A stretch of 64,000 nt of DNA from Mesorhabditis belari (GCA_958450365.1 CAUEEP010000627.1:1-64000), one strand, 5' to 3'; numbered from the stretch's first letter, positions 38,166-50,345 are shown. Notes: generated by a model not told the origin, from the sequence alone. Made by a program: numbers and translations.

Positions 38166-39140
38166 TAAAAACTCAGCAGAATTGAAAAACGTCGGTGGTT
38201 AAAAAGAGGATGTGTCTGCTAAATTTACATCAGGAGGGCAATAAATAATGCGCTAGCCATTACGCTACAGCGCACTTGGTTTCCCTTGCTCGAGAGGGAG
38301 TAAACTAGGCCAGTCCGACCGCTTGTCTTTTCATAGAAGCTTTCGGTTTTAAACTTTAAACTTTAAAGTTCATAAACGCATGCCATCTGGCACGTTAAAT
38401 TAATTAGAATTGAGAAAAATGATTGCTAAATTGATTAGAATCCAGGAAAGTTAAAGTTTCAAGGCTTGAAACTAGCCCATTTGTTTTTTTCGTTATCTTT
38501 TTTTTGTTCTCAATTTCTGGTGTCACAAAATTCCGCCCAAAGCCGATCTCGCGAAACTTTTTTCGATCATAAACACCAAAAGTTTTTTGACTTTTTCAAG
38601 ATAACATTTTGTTGTAAGCATTTTTAACTTGTAAAACTTGTAAAACACTTTTTTCAGTTTTATTGGAAGAGAGATGGTCGACGATTGAGTGATTAAAACC
38701 CCGCGAAAAATCTTTTTGAATTCTAAGAAATCATTGAACAAAGCCAGCGATCGTTTATAACTTGCCAACGTAATTGATAGTTTGCGAATGGAAAATCAAT
38801 AATTGTGTCTAAAACAGGTAAATTTAAACAGTTTCTTGCTAAACTTGCTACTCAAATACGAAATTAAATCGAAAAAAAAACCGAAAAAAATCGATTGATC
38901 TACGTTGGGAAAGCTCAGTCATCCTGGCTACGGTGGCTACGGTCAAATTTCGACAATTGAGATGAGACATCGGTAATAATATTTCAACATGTATCTTGCA
39001 TTCAACTAAAACAAGTTTAGCGGACTACCTAGCCATTCATTGCAAAGAATTCCCACGAGGGGCGACTCCTGTACGAGCTCAGAAATGAATGGAAGTGGCT
39101 CAAAAAGATCGCCCTTGATAAGGGCGATCTTTTCACCAAT
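38166..39140. other. Inner end of left arm and beyond; no gene
   Basis: Up to 38694 it mirrors 49468-49985, including a frame with KCYLEKVKKLLVFMIEKSF present in both arms. I do not recognise that frame. Beyond 38694 the sequence is unique. Confidence 0.4.
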
Positions 39141-39420
39141 TTAATGAAGGTGATTTAGCGCTGTAACATGATCAACCCCTAACTCTTTTCCCAATTCACG
39201 CGATGATACCCGATGGTCGTTGGTAATGAGTTCGAGTAATTTGGAATCATCCAGTTGGGGTGCCGCTCCCGGGCCCTCTGCATCTTTCAAAGATTTGTCC
39301 CCAGATCGAAACTTGGCAAACCATACTCGACACGTTCTTTCGGTTTTTGATTTCAATTTTTGACTTATAGAGTCTTTTGTGAACAAATGAGATTTTTCCA
39401 AAAATCAGCTTTTTCCTCAA
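39141..39420 (-). pseudogene. Mariner transposase N-terminal fragment
   Basis: The frame contains CRVWFAKFRSGDKSLKDAEG, then LLELITNDHRVSSRELGKEL and GVDHVTALNHLH, the paired helix-turn-helix region of mariner/SETMAR-type transposases. It stops right after NHLH. Upstream residues continue in another frame, so there is at least one frameshift, and no DDD catalytic domain is seen. Confidence 0.75.
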
Positions 39421-39998
39421 ACCCTCATAAAAAAGGTTCACGCGATTTTTAGAAACCTTCTGTATTTTAAAAATATTTTGATGTATCTAGCCTTGAATAA
39501 AAAAAGAACACGCGAATCGATTGAGTAGTTCTCGAGAAACCTAATCCCGGACTTGACTAGTCAGAGAAACGGCGGTTAATTATGGATCAACTCAATATGT
39601 GTCACTTGAGGTTAAAGTGTGTCTCTTTCAACGAATTCGTTCTCTAAAACGTGACAACTTTTGTGAAACTACTATGACCTTGCTTCTACCGTAATCTTGT
39701 CTCTATCGTAAACTTGCTTCTACAATTTTTGTAAAACTACCGTAATCTTGCTTCTACCGTATTCTTTACGCTCCTGAATTTCAATTAAAGACCACTTGAG
39801 CATGAAATATTATTATCGTCAATATGGCCATCGTACAGTATTTCCACAATTTTCTTGATTCACTCTTGTAAAAGATCTTTATTTTGAAAATCAGTCGCAT
39901 TTTGTTTTGGGAATATTTAATCGTGATAAATTTTTCGTATTTGGTTTTGAAAAGTTATACAAAAGTTTTATTGGGTTAAAAATCATAGAAAGGATTTC
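39421..39998. other. No gene; TCTACCGTAATCTTG words
   Basis: Non-coding, with repeated CTACCGTAATCTTGCTTCTA units around 39670-39770. Confidence 0.5.
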
Positions 39999-42900
39999 TC
40001 AAATATAACATTTTAATTTCTCAAACATAAGACCATTTCTGAAATTGATGTTGAGCTGGGTTTTGACCTTGATGCCCAAGTGGGCCATGTTGAAACGGGA
40101 CATTCTGAAGATCTGTTCTGGTTTTGCTTCAATTTTTCTCAAAACCTGATGATGACGCACAGATCTTTGAAAATTCTCAGCCAAATATTGCATCAATGAC
40201 GGAGGGAATTGAATCCACAATCGATGGGCGACTTTGTAGGCGAAATCTTGCATCTCCTCGAAACACAAATCGTTCCTCTGAAAAAGCACTGTAGATTATT
40301 GAATGCTGAATGCTAAATCGTGCCCCACGGCTCTCGTAGGCCCCCACTTGTCTTTTTTCACCGGCATTTCAGTCTAATACATGCCCACTTTAACGTAATC
40401 TAGCGTGATAACGTTCCTAGGTTTATCCAACTCAAGTTGGTCTGATTTGGCGAGCATTCAAAGATTCGGGTAATTGGATACCAACGAGGCAAGACTACGA
40501 TAATTTTCAAAAGTTTGATTCAAAAGTTTCCAATTGACTGACTAGTAGAAACGAAGAAACCTTAGTAGAAACGTCGACCCATTTTAGAAAGCCCTTTAGT
40601 CCAAGCGAGCCGACCTCCAGCTCAAAGCATTAAACTTGAATAACGTTAGAGGCATCTACTTTTAGTCCTTGTAATTTTCGTCTACACGATTCGGCTCAAC
40701 TATCCCAACCTACCGGCACTCTTTTGAAGAACATCATCCACTCTTCTGCGAGACTCCGATTGAGCCCATTCTTCAATTCTTGATCGTAACCATTTTTCAC
40801 CAAAGTTTGAAGGAAAAACGTTCGCCTCGAGTTCGAGTTCTCGATCAGAATCTCCAAAGTGGCACGATTCAAATTGGTGACTTTTTCGAAGTCCTAAAAC
40901 GAAAATTCAGTCAGGTTGCTGAACTTAACATAGTGTAAATAGATGCACAATGTACAGGCTTCAAACTTTCCAACCTGCCGTTGTTGATGTGCGAATTGCC
41001 GTTGAACTACCTGGTAGTCGAGCTCTTTCCCCTGAAAATGAACACAATATGGCAAGCATTTAGTGGTGAAACAGTTAAATTACTAGTGTATAAGATTCAA
41101 ATTTGTAACTTTTCTCAACTCCCCTCAACCCACCATCATCCATCCCCTTGATTTTTCAGCTTGATTTTTCAAAACCTTTCTCTCCTCTTCAGTGAATGAA
41201 ATGACTCTCTCGATTGGATTCTAAAGTTAACTTTTTAGCTGATTCAGTGCGCCAGAAAGTATGCGTTCTAAAAATTAGATCACAAAGTTTGTCACCGAAT
41301 GATTGACTATAGTGCTAGAGGTTCTCTGTGGGGTGTGCTGTGGAGTGAAATGGAAACGTCCTCTGCCCGGTGAATTGAATACCTCTTTTCCAAATAGTTA
41401 ATACTTGAAAAATGAAGAATTCAGTGCGCCAGAAAGGATGTGTTTCCATTCGAGGACAAAGAACCCGTCTGCAGCAGCTAAGCTCACCTCAATTTCATTT
41501 GCGGTCAACTCGATCCGGAAATATACCCTCACAAATCTCAGCCCATCTTTGAGCAATAAATCCTTGAATTTCTTCAGATCCCTTTCGGGAAGTTGTTGTT
41601 TTTTGTACTTGACAATGAGATTTTTCAAAGTTTGATTCATTTCACGCTTTAGAAAGGCCTTAAATCTGCTTTGATCGATCGATGTTCTCTAAATTTAATG
41701 GTTTTTCTAGATTTGAGAAGAATTTTCTCACCTTTACCACGATTTCGAACACTTTTAGTTCATCTTTCACCAGTTTTTCGGCAGCACTGTAGTCTGAAAG
41801 AGAGTGCTTTGGGTTGAAAAATGGAAACACACCCTTTCTAGTACACTCAATTCTGCATTTTCTTCACTTACCGTGACCGTGGTACTTAAAAATAGGAATA
41901 CAGTGACCCCTGCTCTTACCGTAACCTACGGTTGTAAACGCACCCTATCTGGTGCACTCAATGCTTCTTTGAACTTGCGACAATGATTGTGAAGAATGGA
42001 GAATTCAGTGCACCAGAAGGGGTGGGTTTTGAGCACAAAGTACAAGACTGACTCCATGTAAAATGAAGAATTGAGTGCGCCAGATTGAGTGTGTTTTCCT
42101 TTAGCATAAATTGCAAAACTAGCCAGCTAGTTAAAGTTGGAAAATGAGGCCGACCTGGACTTGCAGAAATAGTTGGTTGATCGTCTGAAACTTTCGATTC
42201 CTGAAGCTTAGCACAATGCTGGTTCACTGGAGGCAGTTGAACTTTGAGCTGGGCATTGAATCGATTTTCCATTGCTTTCTCGTTTCGATCAATAATCACC
42301 TTTTTCTCGTAATCTTCTCTTCCTTTTCTCGATTCTTCTTCGATTCTCAGCCACAATTGTTCCATTTCGGCCATCACATCTTCAGCTTTCGATTTTTCTT
42401 TTCCAATTTGCTGCTCTTCTCTCATTTGCGGTACAATGGATTGACTTTTGCGTTCCTCTTGCATGGCTTTCAATGCAGATTCCTAAAAGGAAACAAATTC
42501 AATTCAAAAATCAAGCAAAATCTAAACTACACCTACAGTAATCTTTGACGGACTACAGTAGTTTCAAATCTCATTTACAGTAGTCTAACGTACACCAGAA
42601 ATGGTGTGTTTCCAATTTTTGAGCACAAAGTACATGATCCTGATTGCAAGTTAGTAAAATTTAGGAACTTTTTCGTACTGTGCCCAGCTTTACCTCCAAT
42701 TTTCTCCTCTTTTCCCTCTCGATCTCATCTTTTCTCACGTCGATCTCTCTTTGAAGTGCCATTTCTTTTTCTTTAGCCTCAATTTTCATTTTGATGATCA
42801 CAAGGGCATTGCTGGCTGTTGTCTAAAGCATTTTCAGTTTTAAAGCTTTACCTTTTCTCTTTGAAACTTACCATAAACATTTTCATTGCCTCTGGCTCGA

Positions 42901-45900
42901 CTTTTTCCCATTCATCATTACAAATCTCATGTCGAAAACAGTTTTCTTCAAAAGCTTTCATTCTCAAGTCAACTTGACTTTCTAGCCATTTTTGGTCGGG
43001 AATTGTTTGGATTTCGATCTGGAATTGATTTCGGCTTGTACTGGACTTGAACTTTGGCGTACTTTATGCTTAAAAATTGAAAACTCATCCCACTTTTGCG
43101 AGTGTTTCCCTCATTTCGCTGTTCATCTCATTCAGCGTTGTCTGCACGAATTGGGCTTTCAAATAAGTGATCCGGTTTTGTAGGAAATTCTAAAAAACAG
43201 CTTTTTTAAAAGAATGTTTGTCTAAGCAATTCAATAAAACCTCCCACCTCAAGCATTTGTATCGATGTCTCGAGAAGCTCGATCCCTGCCTCGCCAATCT
43301 CTTCTCGTACCCTTCCCGTTCTTCTCATTTCAAGAGCTTCATCAAGCTTGGAAAGCTTAAAGATACTGTAAGATCTTATGCACCTTCTAAAAGACATTTA
43401 GAAAAACCGTAGTGAAGTTTACATTAGACATGAGCTTCAGGACGGGGTTCTTGGGACGTCCGGGAGGCTAACTTCTCACAGACAACAGACTTGCACTAGT
43501 AACAAACAACAATACTTCGTACAGTCTTGTACTTGTATTTAGCACAGTGCTGATACACAATATTATATAGCATGGTACTAATAATGTACTAGTTAACAAT
43601 GATGTAGTGTGCAGAAATATCTTTTCTGTTATGCGATCCCTTCTTGTCACTTTCAAACAGCTGAAATTCGGTCTTTCAAAAGGTCAAAATTAAAAATTAA
43701 AATTGATTTGGTCTAAACTTTTTCCGATCATTATTTGTCTTTTTTTTGTTCACATAACTAGGCATAGTAAAGCATAAAAACTGGCTTTGAATATATTATT
43801 GACTCTGGACCGTAAAGTATAATTTAGCCGAATTCCCCCACCTTTTGTATATTCGTTTTCAATTTTGCGCAAAACTCGTCGCTTTTCCTCCGGATTTCCT
43901 TATCATTTTCGACGTTTTTGAAGTCAAGCCGCTTTTCGGATAGAATCTCCTCAAAAAAACGAAATTTTACAGATTTACAAAAAAATGTCAAACCTGTATC
44001 TGTGACTCTAAGAGATTCTTGGCTTCAGGAATATTCCCAGCTTTCAATAGCTCGTTTAAACGCTGATCGATCTCTTTCCGAGCCATCGTTTCCGCGATTT
44101 GCAACGTTTCTGGAGAGCTGTTCTGAAAACGAAAACATTTTTCCTTCAAATTCTAGATCAATTTATTTCTAAGCTTGCTTAGTATCTAGATAATTGTCTT
44201 ATCCAACCCACTTTCAAAGCTTTTCGAAAGATTTCGCTGCACTTGTTCACCGCCACGGCCACCGTTGCTTCTTTGCTCAGCTAAAATTTCCTCGATGTAT
44301 TTTGTGCTAAAAAGTTGTTAACGCACGCCTTCTGGTGTATTGCAATACTTGTTTTAGTGTACTTTGTGTTAAAGTTCCTAAACGCAACCCTGCTAGCGCA
44401 CTGGACTCCTCACTTTTCTCACAACAGCGATTTCCCCAGACTCCTCAGAAAAATGAGGAATCGAGTGCACCAGAAAGGATATGTCTAGTCATTTTTGAGC
44501 ATAAAGTATATCGATATATTACTGTAACTTTAAAGTACTGTAATGATTATTTAGCTTTATCCGAAAACTCACCACCGCAGTCGTTTTCAACTCAGGCGCC
44601 TCGTATTGAAGATAGTCGACAATTTTCTGAAAATATCAAATTTTTCAAGTTTCATTCAAAAGTTATCTGCCAACCTGAGCCAAATCGATTTTGTCTTCAA
44701 TTTCTTTTCCCTGAAAGTTCTTGCACTTTTCGATCACCGAGCACTTGATCCGAGCTAAGCAGCGGAGCAAGGGGAAATCTGAAATTTCGAGTTTCAACTA
44801 GACTAGAAAATTCCAACCCGAACCTAACTTCACCTTCGTTTTTTCAGTTATGCTCAATTGTTCTGAAATTTTGTTTACAAATAGAAATTATCATTCTCTC
44901 CTTGTAGACTGAATTTCAATGCAACTGAGAAAACGAAGGTGAAATTAGGTTCGAGTTGGAGTTTTCCTGTCTAGTTTTAATCTTAGTACTTCAATCAGAT
45001 AATTGTTCAATTGTTAATTCAAATCCCACCTTGTTCCTGAACTTCTAAAAGTTGATTCGCCAAACGAACATTATCTGAAGCTCTCGGCGTGCAGAAACAC
45101 TCGATTTCGGGGAAATGGCGACGAAGAGACGACGAGACTTCTCGTAAATCCGACGAATTCTCGTTTTGAGCCTAATGATTACTCCTATAGTAAGCAATTT
45201 CCTAAAAGACATAAAGCTACCACAAAACTACTGTTTGATCAATCTAAAAAACTCACCCAAACACGCTCCAAAAACGCTCCCTCTTCATCCCAGTCTGGAG
45301 TGTCTCTGACTACGAAAATCAAGGACTAAAATATACTTTCAATTTTGAAGACTATGCTTATTTTAAAAATTACAAACCTCTGCCAGTTTCCCGTCACGAA
45401 AAGCCGCCGATATCTCAACGAACATATGAATGTCGAGAAGATCATTCCCACCAAGATTTCCCATCAAATTTACGAGCTAAAGTTGTACAGTTCTTAAGAT
45501 ATCGTTTAGATAATCTTAAATACAATTGCTTTCGACTTTACTTATCTGAGAGTTAAAGTTTAATTTTTTTAATTTTCAGTGAGACTAGACGAAAACGCTC
45601 GTTTTTCGGCGTTTTTCGCTGGCGACACTCTTTCTTGTTTCAAATGACTAAAACTACTGTAACCCATGTTAAGTCCCGCCCATTTTTAAAAATGGACCTA
45701 AAGGTCAAATTCCTCATGGCTGAAAACCCCTAGGAGCCATGACAGACAGAGAGACAGACAGACAGACGGACAGATAAACAGGCAGACAGACGAACAGACA
45801 GACAAACGCCCCTCCTGCTTTATATATGTTATGTCCGAATCCGGCCATTGATTATCTTGTGATCGGTTTTGGACGTCCTAATCTGAACAAAATCCGATAA

Positions 45901-48900
45901 ATGTCAATTGATCCCGCTTGATAAATCGAATTTTTTATAATTTTTCAACTATGATATTTTCACCCACGCAAAATTTAGGCTAAGAAATTTAAGTAATATC
46001 GTTTGTGAGTTTCCAATAAATTTTAAAAATATTGCATGTCTTCGCCCATGTCTGCTAAAAAAATGTTCATTCCACCCTGAACCACCGCGTTTGTCAAAAA
46101 TTGTTGCTCATCTTCATGGTAGACAAGTAGTAGCTGATATTTATATTTAAACTTTCATGTTTTTTTCTTTTTAGGTCATTGGTCTTCAGAATGATCACTT
46201 TTAACGATCGATTCGAGAAATTCGTACAAGAGCGACACAGTCGAGCTTTCCCGACTAATGCAGGCTATGTAAAGATGATCGAGACACTTCAATCAACATC
46301 AGTCAATTGGAAATTAACTGAAGAACGAAATCTTCACCGGCGTTTCTCTCTATTCAGCGAAAACGGGACAATAGTTCTTCTGCACCATGGTGATTGGGCC
46401 AAGAAAAACGACGGGAAGAAAGTCAGCAAGCGTGAGGACCTCTATGAATTGCTTCGACAAAAACATTCAACGCTTAGACACGCTGGGAGCTATTTAATGT
46501 GGAAAGCCCTCCAAAATTATTATGGGATATCGAAAAAAGTACTGAAGATTTTCGTGGATCAATGCGAGGAATGTCAATTGAAAAAGAAGCTTCCAAAGAA
46601 AGGAATAGTTGTGAAGCCAATCATTTCTAACCACCAAAATCAGCGGTGTCAAGTTGATTTGATCGACATGCAAGGTGCTCCAGATGGCGACTACAAGTTT
46701 ATTTTTGTTTACCAGTTAGATTATTTTTTTTGTTTTTCATGTTTAGCCTTGTTTATTTATGTTAATACTTCTTATTTTAGGATCACCTCACAAAATTCGT
46801 CTCGTTGAGGGCTCTGAAGACAAAAACGGCAAAAGAAGTAGTTGACAACATCGTATCGATTTTTGGAACCTTTGGTGTTCCACAAATTCTTCAGACAGGT
46901 AAGCTATTTTAAGAAAATAAATCGGAATTTTTCATAAAATGTATTGCATTTTTGCATTTTTTGATGGGGCTATAGGGTGGGTAAAATACATCTTTTTTTA
47001 TTTTTGCTTTTAGACAATGGCAGAAAGTTTGCAAATAAACTCTTGGAAGAAGCCGTCGCTCAATGGCCTGGTTGCAAGATCGTTCACGGGAAACCGCGCC
47101 ATTCGCAGTCACAAGGAAGTGTAGAGCGAGCAAACGCGGATATCGAGGTTAGTTTGGCTGCTCATAAAAATACTTGTGATCGTTTAGGATATCTTGAGCG
47201 TTCAGCAAAGAGAAACAAAAACTACCGGGTGGGCCCGATTTTTGCCCTTGATTAAATATCGTAAAAACATCAGGTAACTTTAGTTTTTTTTAGAAATTTA
47301 AATTTTGTCGATAGATTTCATTGCGGTATTGGACGTAGCCCATATGTTGCAATGTTTGGACAAGACCCTGAAAATGCTAAGGAAGAAGTAAGGTTTGAAA
47401 TATTTGTAGGTCTGGAATATTTGAAGTAAACTGTGTGGTTTAGGTTTTGTCAGATGACGACGGAATCCAGCAAACAAGTGCCTACGAGGAGGAGGAGAAA
47501 ACGCTTCAGGTTAATTTAAATCTTGATTTTTTTTCTTTATTAGCAACTTTAGGAAGATAATTCTACTCGTTACACCGATCTACGACCTATAAGCTTCACC
47601 GATCGACCCAAGATTGGACCACGAAATTTGATGGGAGTCGTCACAGGTACTCTTAAATTTATTTCTAAATGTAAAAAGAAATTCTAGTTGTAACTGATGG
47701 TTTTTACTCGATGGGGACACAAAATGGGCATCGGCAAAGATTGACTAGGAATCAACTGGCTCCATGTGGAGCTGAATTCTACTCAAGCAATTCAATTCCG
47801 GACGGAGAGACGTCGTTGAGAACTGCTGTTGGGGCAGCATCGATCTCCGGGAGCCAAGGTAAGCACATTTATTTGCACTTATAATCTTTCTTTTTTCTTT
47901 TTACAAATTCAAATGTTTTTACCTCAGCTAAAATATTATAATTTTAGGTCACGCTCATTGCTTATGCCTGAGCGGATGTACGACAAATTGATGTGCTTGT
48001 CGAAAGAAGAGGCTACTTTGCAACTCGAGATGTCACCATGCAAGAAGTTGTACTAACAAGTGATATTTTTGTTTCTTGTTTTGGCCCTTTTCAATTTCAG
48101 AATGACGCTTTTAGTAGCATGCATTATGTGCGTAGTAAAAAGAGCTTTTGTTTAAGTTGATTGTTGTTTGACTTTGTTTTTCATTTAGTTTGTTTGTTGT
48201 AGCTTGAAATTCAGACAGTTGCTAACTAATTTTATTAATGTTGTTAATGGTTGAATTGCGGATAAAAATGTGTTTATGTCGATCAATCTTTTTAAAAAAC
48301 TAGTTTTTAATAAAGGCTAACCAATTGTGCAACAATTGTGTAAGTGACTTACAAGAGGTTCGCTTGTCAAAAGTTTAACCTGTATGTCTGAGAAAAGAAG
48401 TGAAAAGCCAGCGATCCATGCCGAGATTGTCCTCTCTGTTTGCATGTCGAAAGTGCCCTGAGTGTCGAGGAAAAAGACGGCATGCTGAAAGCTTTTTGAC
48501 TTTAAAGGGCTTAGGTTTACGGTAACGGCTTTATAATTTTTGTTTGCTTGTAAAACATGATTGTCACAGTAATTTCTCAGTACCAACCGTCTCATTGATG
48601 AAAATCGGTCTCGTGAAGATGTGGATTCCCTCGGTGAAACGCTGAAGACCCGATTGGAAAGCACCACTGCAATAAAGGGATAAAGAACTAATTTAGCTTT
48701 TACCTATAATCTTATCCGCTAAACTTACTGTATTTTGTCGCCATTGACTCCATTTGTGAGCACGGACATAAGAAAACTCTTCCCCGATCTCGATGGGCCC
48801 ATCACACTGACGAAAGTAATCTGAAAGTGAAATTTAAAATTTGTGACAAAGCATTTGATTGGCTAGTGCCATGTACAACGTATTCTTTTATAAATGATGG

Positions 48901-49027
48901 TCCAATTTTTAAATTAACCCACCTTTACCCCTCGATATCTCTCATTGGCAAACGTTTCTCGAGCTACTGTCTCGTGGAAGTTGATCCGATTCTCATCAAA
49001 GGTCACCAACGGGATCAACGAGTTTTC
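39999..49027 (-). CDS. Gene D: class I GBP/atlastin-like large GTPase hosting a nested integrase gene
   Basis: Minus-strand exons include 49027-48923 (PLVTFDENRINFHETVARE), 48820-48729 (VMGPSRSGKSF, P-loop), 48666-48588 (FTEGIHIF), 48484-48380 (FFLDTQGTFD, G3), 45476-45378 and about 45327-45255 (FVVRD, G4). A Cys-containing block follows (PEIECFCTPRASD near 45100). Helical, Glu/Lys-rich exons (44.7-40.7 kb) lead to a terminal exon about 40279-39999 ending KLKCYI. Exon sizes and phases of the G domain equal gene A (92, 99 nt), but the G3 exon is 105 nt and in frame here. Intron 4 (45477-48379) is 2.9 kb against 0.38 kb in A and contains an antisense integrase gene. The first exon seen has no ATG (acceptor CTAG then GAAAACTCG), so an upstream exon is missing or was lost near the duplication boundary. 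It is divergent from gene E. Confidence 0.8.
41423..41461 (+). repeat. Dispersed 45-bp motif copy
   Basis: GTGCGCCAGAAAGGATGTGT, spacer, GGACAAAG. Neighbouring copies at about 41250, 41800 (inverted), 41940 (inverted) and 42075 make introns of gene D the densest site. Confidence 0.6.
42008..42043 (+). repeat. Dispersed 45-bp motif copy, short spacer
   Basis: GTGCACCAGAAGGGGTGGGT joined directly to TTTGAGCACAAAGTACAA. Confidence 0.6.
42591..42634 (+). repeat. Dispersed 45-bp motif copy
   Basis: TACACCAGAAATGGTGTGTT, spacer, GAGCACAAAGTACATG. Confidence 0.6.
44465..44510 (+). repeat. Dispersed 45-bp motif copy
   Basis: GTGCACCAGAAAGGATATGT, spacer, GAGCATAAAGTATA. Inverted partner copies precede it at about 44310-44410. 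Confidence 0.6.
44800..44985. repeat. Small foldback in an intron of gene D
   Basis: CTAACTTCACCTTCGTTTTT near 44823 is mirrored by AAAACGAAGGTGAAATTAGG near 44931. Outer ends CTAGACTAGAAAATTCCAAC and GGAGTTTTCCTGTCTAG also match. Arms are about 55 bp. Confidence 0.75.
45741..45807. repeat. (GACA)n microsatellite
   Basis: Tandem GACA units with a few substitutions, in the enlarged intron 4 of gene D near the start of the inserted material. Confidence 0.9.
46191..48063 (+). pseudogene. KRBA2/SCAND3-type integrase gene nested in intron 4 of gene D, with in-frame stop
   Basis: Nine-exon gene antisense to its host: 46191-about 46715, 46781-46898, 47014-47147, 47188-47273, 47315-47387, 47444-47509, 47553-47646, 47688-47858, 47948-48063. 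Exon 1 follows a TTTTCTTTTTAG acceptor and contains an H2C2-like finger (HAGSYLMWKAL ... CEECQLKKK). The retroviral-type integrase core is present: first Asp in QVDLIDM, DHLTKF, second Asp in TDNGRKF, catalytic Glu in QGSVERAN. HCGIGRSPYVAMFG follows the core, as in KRBA2/SCAND3-like proteins. The final exon encodes a Cys-rich tail but is cut by TGA at 47989-47991, where the family usually has Arg. Exon 1 to 2 also needs a non-GT donor to keep frame. So it is either a recently dead gene or makes a truncated protein that keeps the whole integrase core. Confidence 0.75.
48309..48314 (+). terminator. AATAAA polyadenylation signal of the integrase gene
   Basis: Canonical AATAAA about 245 bp after the final stop of the integrase and before the G3 exon of gene D on the other strand. 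Confidence 0.5.
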
Positions 49028-49467
49028 CTAGATTGAATCAAAAGTTAAGTAAAAATTTTATCATAGATAACGATCATCACTACTTACTTACTGCCTTGCT
49101 AATCTCTTGGCTCTTGGCTGTAGTTTTGGTTAGGTTTTGCCTGGATCCAAGTTTTGAGGTTAAACTAAAGCTAGGTTAAGCCAAGTCAAAGCTAGACCGA
49201 TTAGAGAAAGTTAAAGCTAAGAGCTCAACCTAAAGCTGGATAGATCGAGATTAAACTTTCTAATTTTGAGCCGATATGCCTGGTGACCTGGCGGTCCTGG
49301 CTGACTTTTGAAACAAGCCTGATTAGGTCAAAATCGAAATAGCCTATGATAAGGCTAAATTTGTAAAAAACTAGCAAAACTGCTATTTATGAACTAATAT
49401 AGAGTTGTACAAGCAAGAATTCAAATTCAAACGCGTCAACTCCAACCTCGTCAACTCCTCGCCTAAT
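49028..49467. other. Unique spacer upstream of gene D
   Basis: CTAAGTCAAAGCTAG-type low-complexity words at about 49120-49260. No ATG exon for gene D could be assigned with confidence here. Confidence 0.4.
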
Positions 49468-49984
49468 CACTTCATCGTCGACCATTTCTCTTCCAATAAA
49501 AGAAAAAAAATGTTTTACAAGTTTTATAAGTTTAAAATGTTTACAAAAAAATGTTATCTTGAAAAAGTCAAAAAATTTTTGGTGTTTATGATCGAAAAAA
49601 GTTTCGCGAGATCGGCTTTGGGCGGAATTTTGTGACAGAAGAAAATTGAGAACAAAAAAAAGATAACGAAAAAAATAGGCTAGTTTTAAGCTTTGAAACT
49701 TTAATTTTTCTAAATTCTAATTAATTTAGCAATCATTTTTCCAAATTCTTTTTAATTTAACGTGCCAGATGGCATGCGTTTATGGACTTTAAAGTTTAAA
49801 GTTTAAAACCGAAAGCTTCTATGGAAAGACAAGCGGTGGGACTGGCCTAGTTTACTCCATCTCGAGCAAGGGAAACCAAGCTGTAGCGTAATGGTTAGCG
49901 TATTATTTATTGCCCTCCTGATGTAATTTTAGCAGACACAGCTTCTCTTTTTAACCGACGTTTTTAAATTCTGCTGAGTTTTTA

Positions 49985-50345
49985 GGTGATTTGTGACTGT
50001 CCAGACGACGTAATCGATCTGCAAAGGTTGCCGTCTCTCCCGGACGCTGACCACCACTCAGTCAGCTTCAAAATTGACTATTCTAAATATTCTAGTTTGA
50101 TTTATGAGGATAGACTTGCTCTTTTTGAACTAAAAACTTTACAACATTGTCGCTTTGTCATTGTTTTAGTTGAAACTTTCAAAATTCTGCGTTGCAAACA
50201 GATTAGCTCTTTTTTGTTGACTTTTTTAATTCTAACCCGAGATCAGAGTCCAGAAATGGTTCAATCATTTTGCAGATTCCTTTTGTGTCTAATGCTTTTA
50301 TCAGTTTTTGGCGAAAATCGCCTTGATCACACTTTTCGACTTTAG
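49985..50345 (+). pseudogene. CR1/Jockey-like LINE fragment 3, deletion-fused
   Basis: The linker start (LPSLPDADHHSVSFKI) runs directly into the reverse-transcriptase C-terminus (DYSKYSSLIYEDRLALFELK) through a 7-bp microhomology, making an artificial 119-codon frame. Confidence 0.8.

Larger units (their letters stand above)
25905..38694. repeat. Left arm of a large inverted duplication
   Basis: Reverse-complement counterpart of 49468-60165. It includes gene C (copy of E), its flanks, the Tc-like helix-turn-helix remnant and LINE fragments. Coding exons differ from the partner at only a few bases each. The inner limit lies where GATTGAGTGATT stops matching the partner; the outer limit is at the shared AAACAGATCCCACCATAAGC. 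Confidence 0.9.

Noticed and set aside
39999..40279. Cys near the C-terminus of gene D (KCYI end) as a CaaX box
   Set aside because: The Cys is third from the end, not fourth, so it does not fit CaaX.
49986..50345. 119-codon frame as a novel protein
   Set aside because: It is two LINE segments fused by a deletion; the unfused form exists in the left arm.
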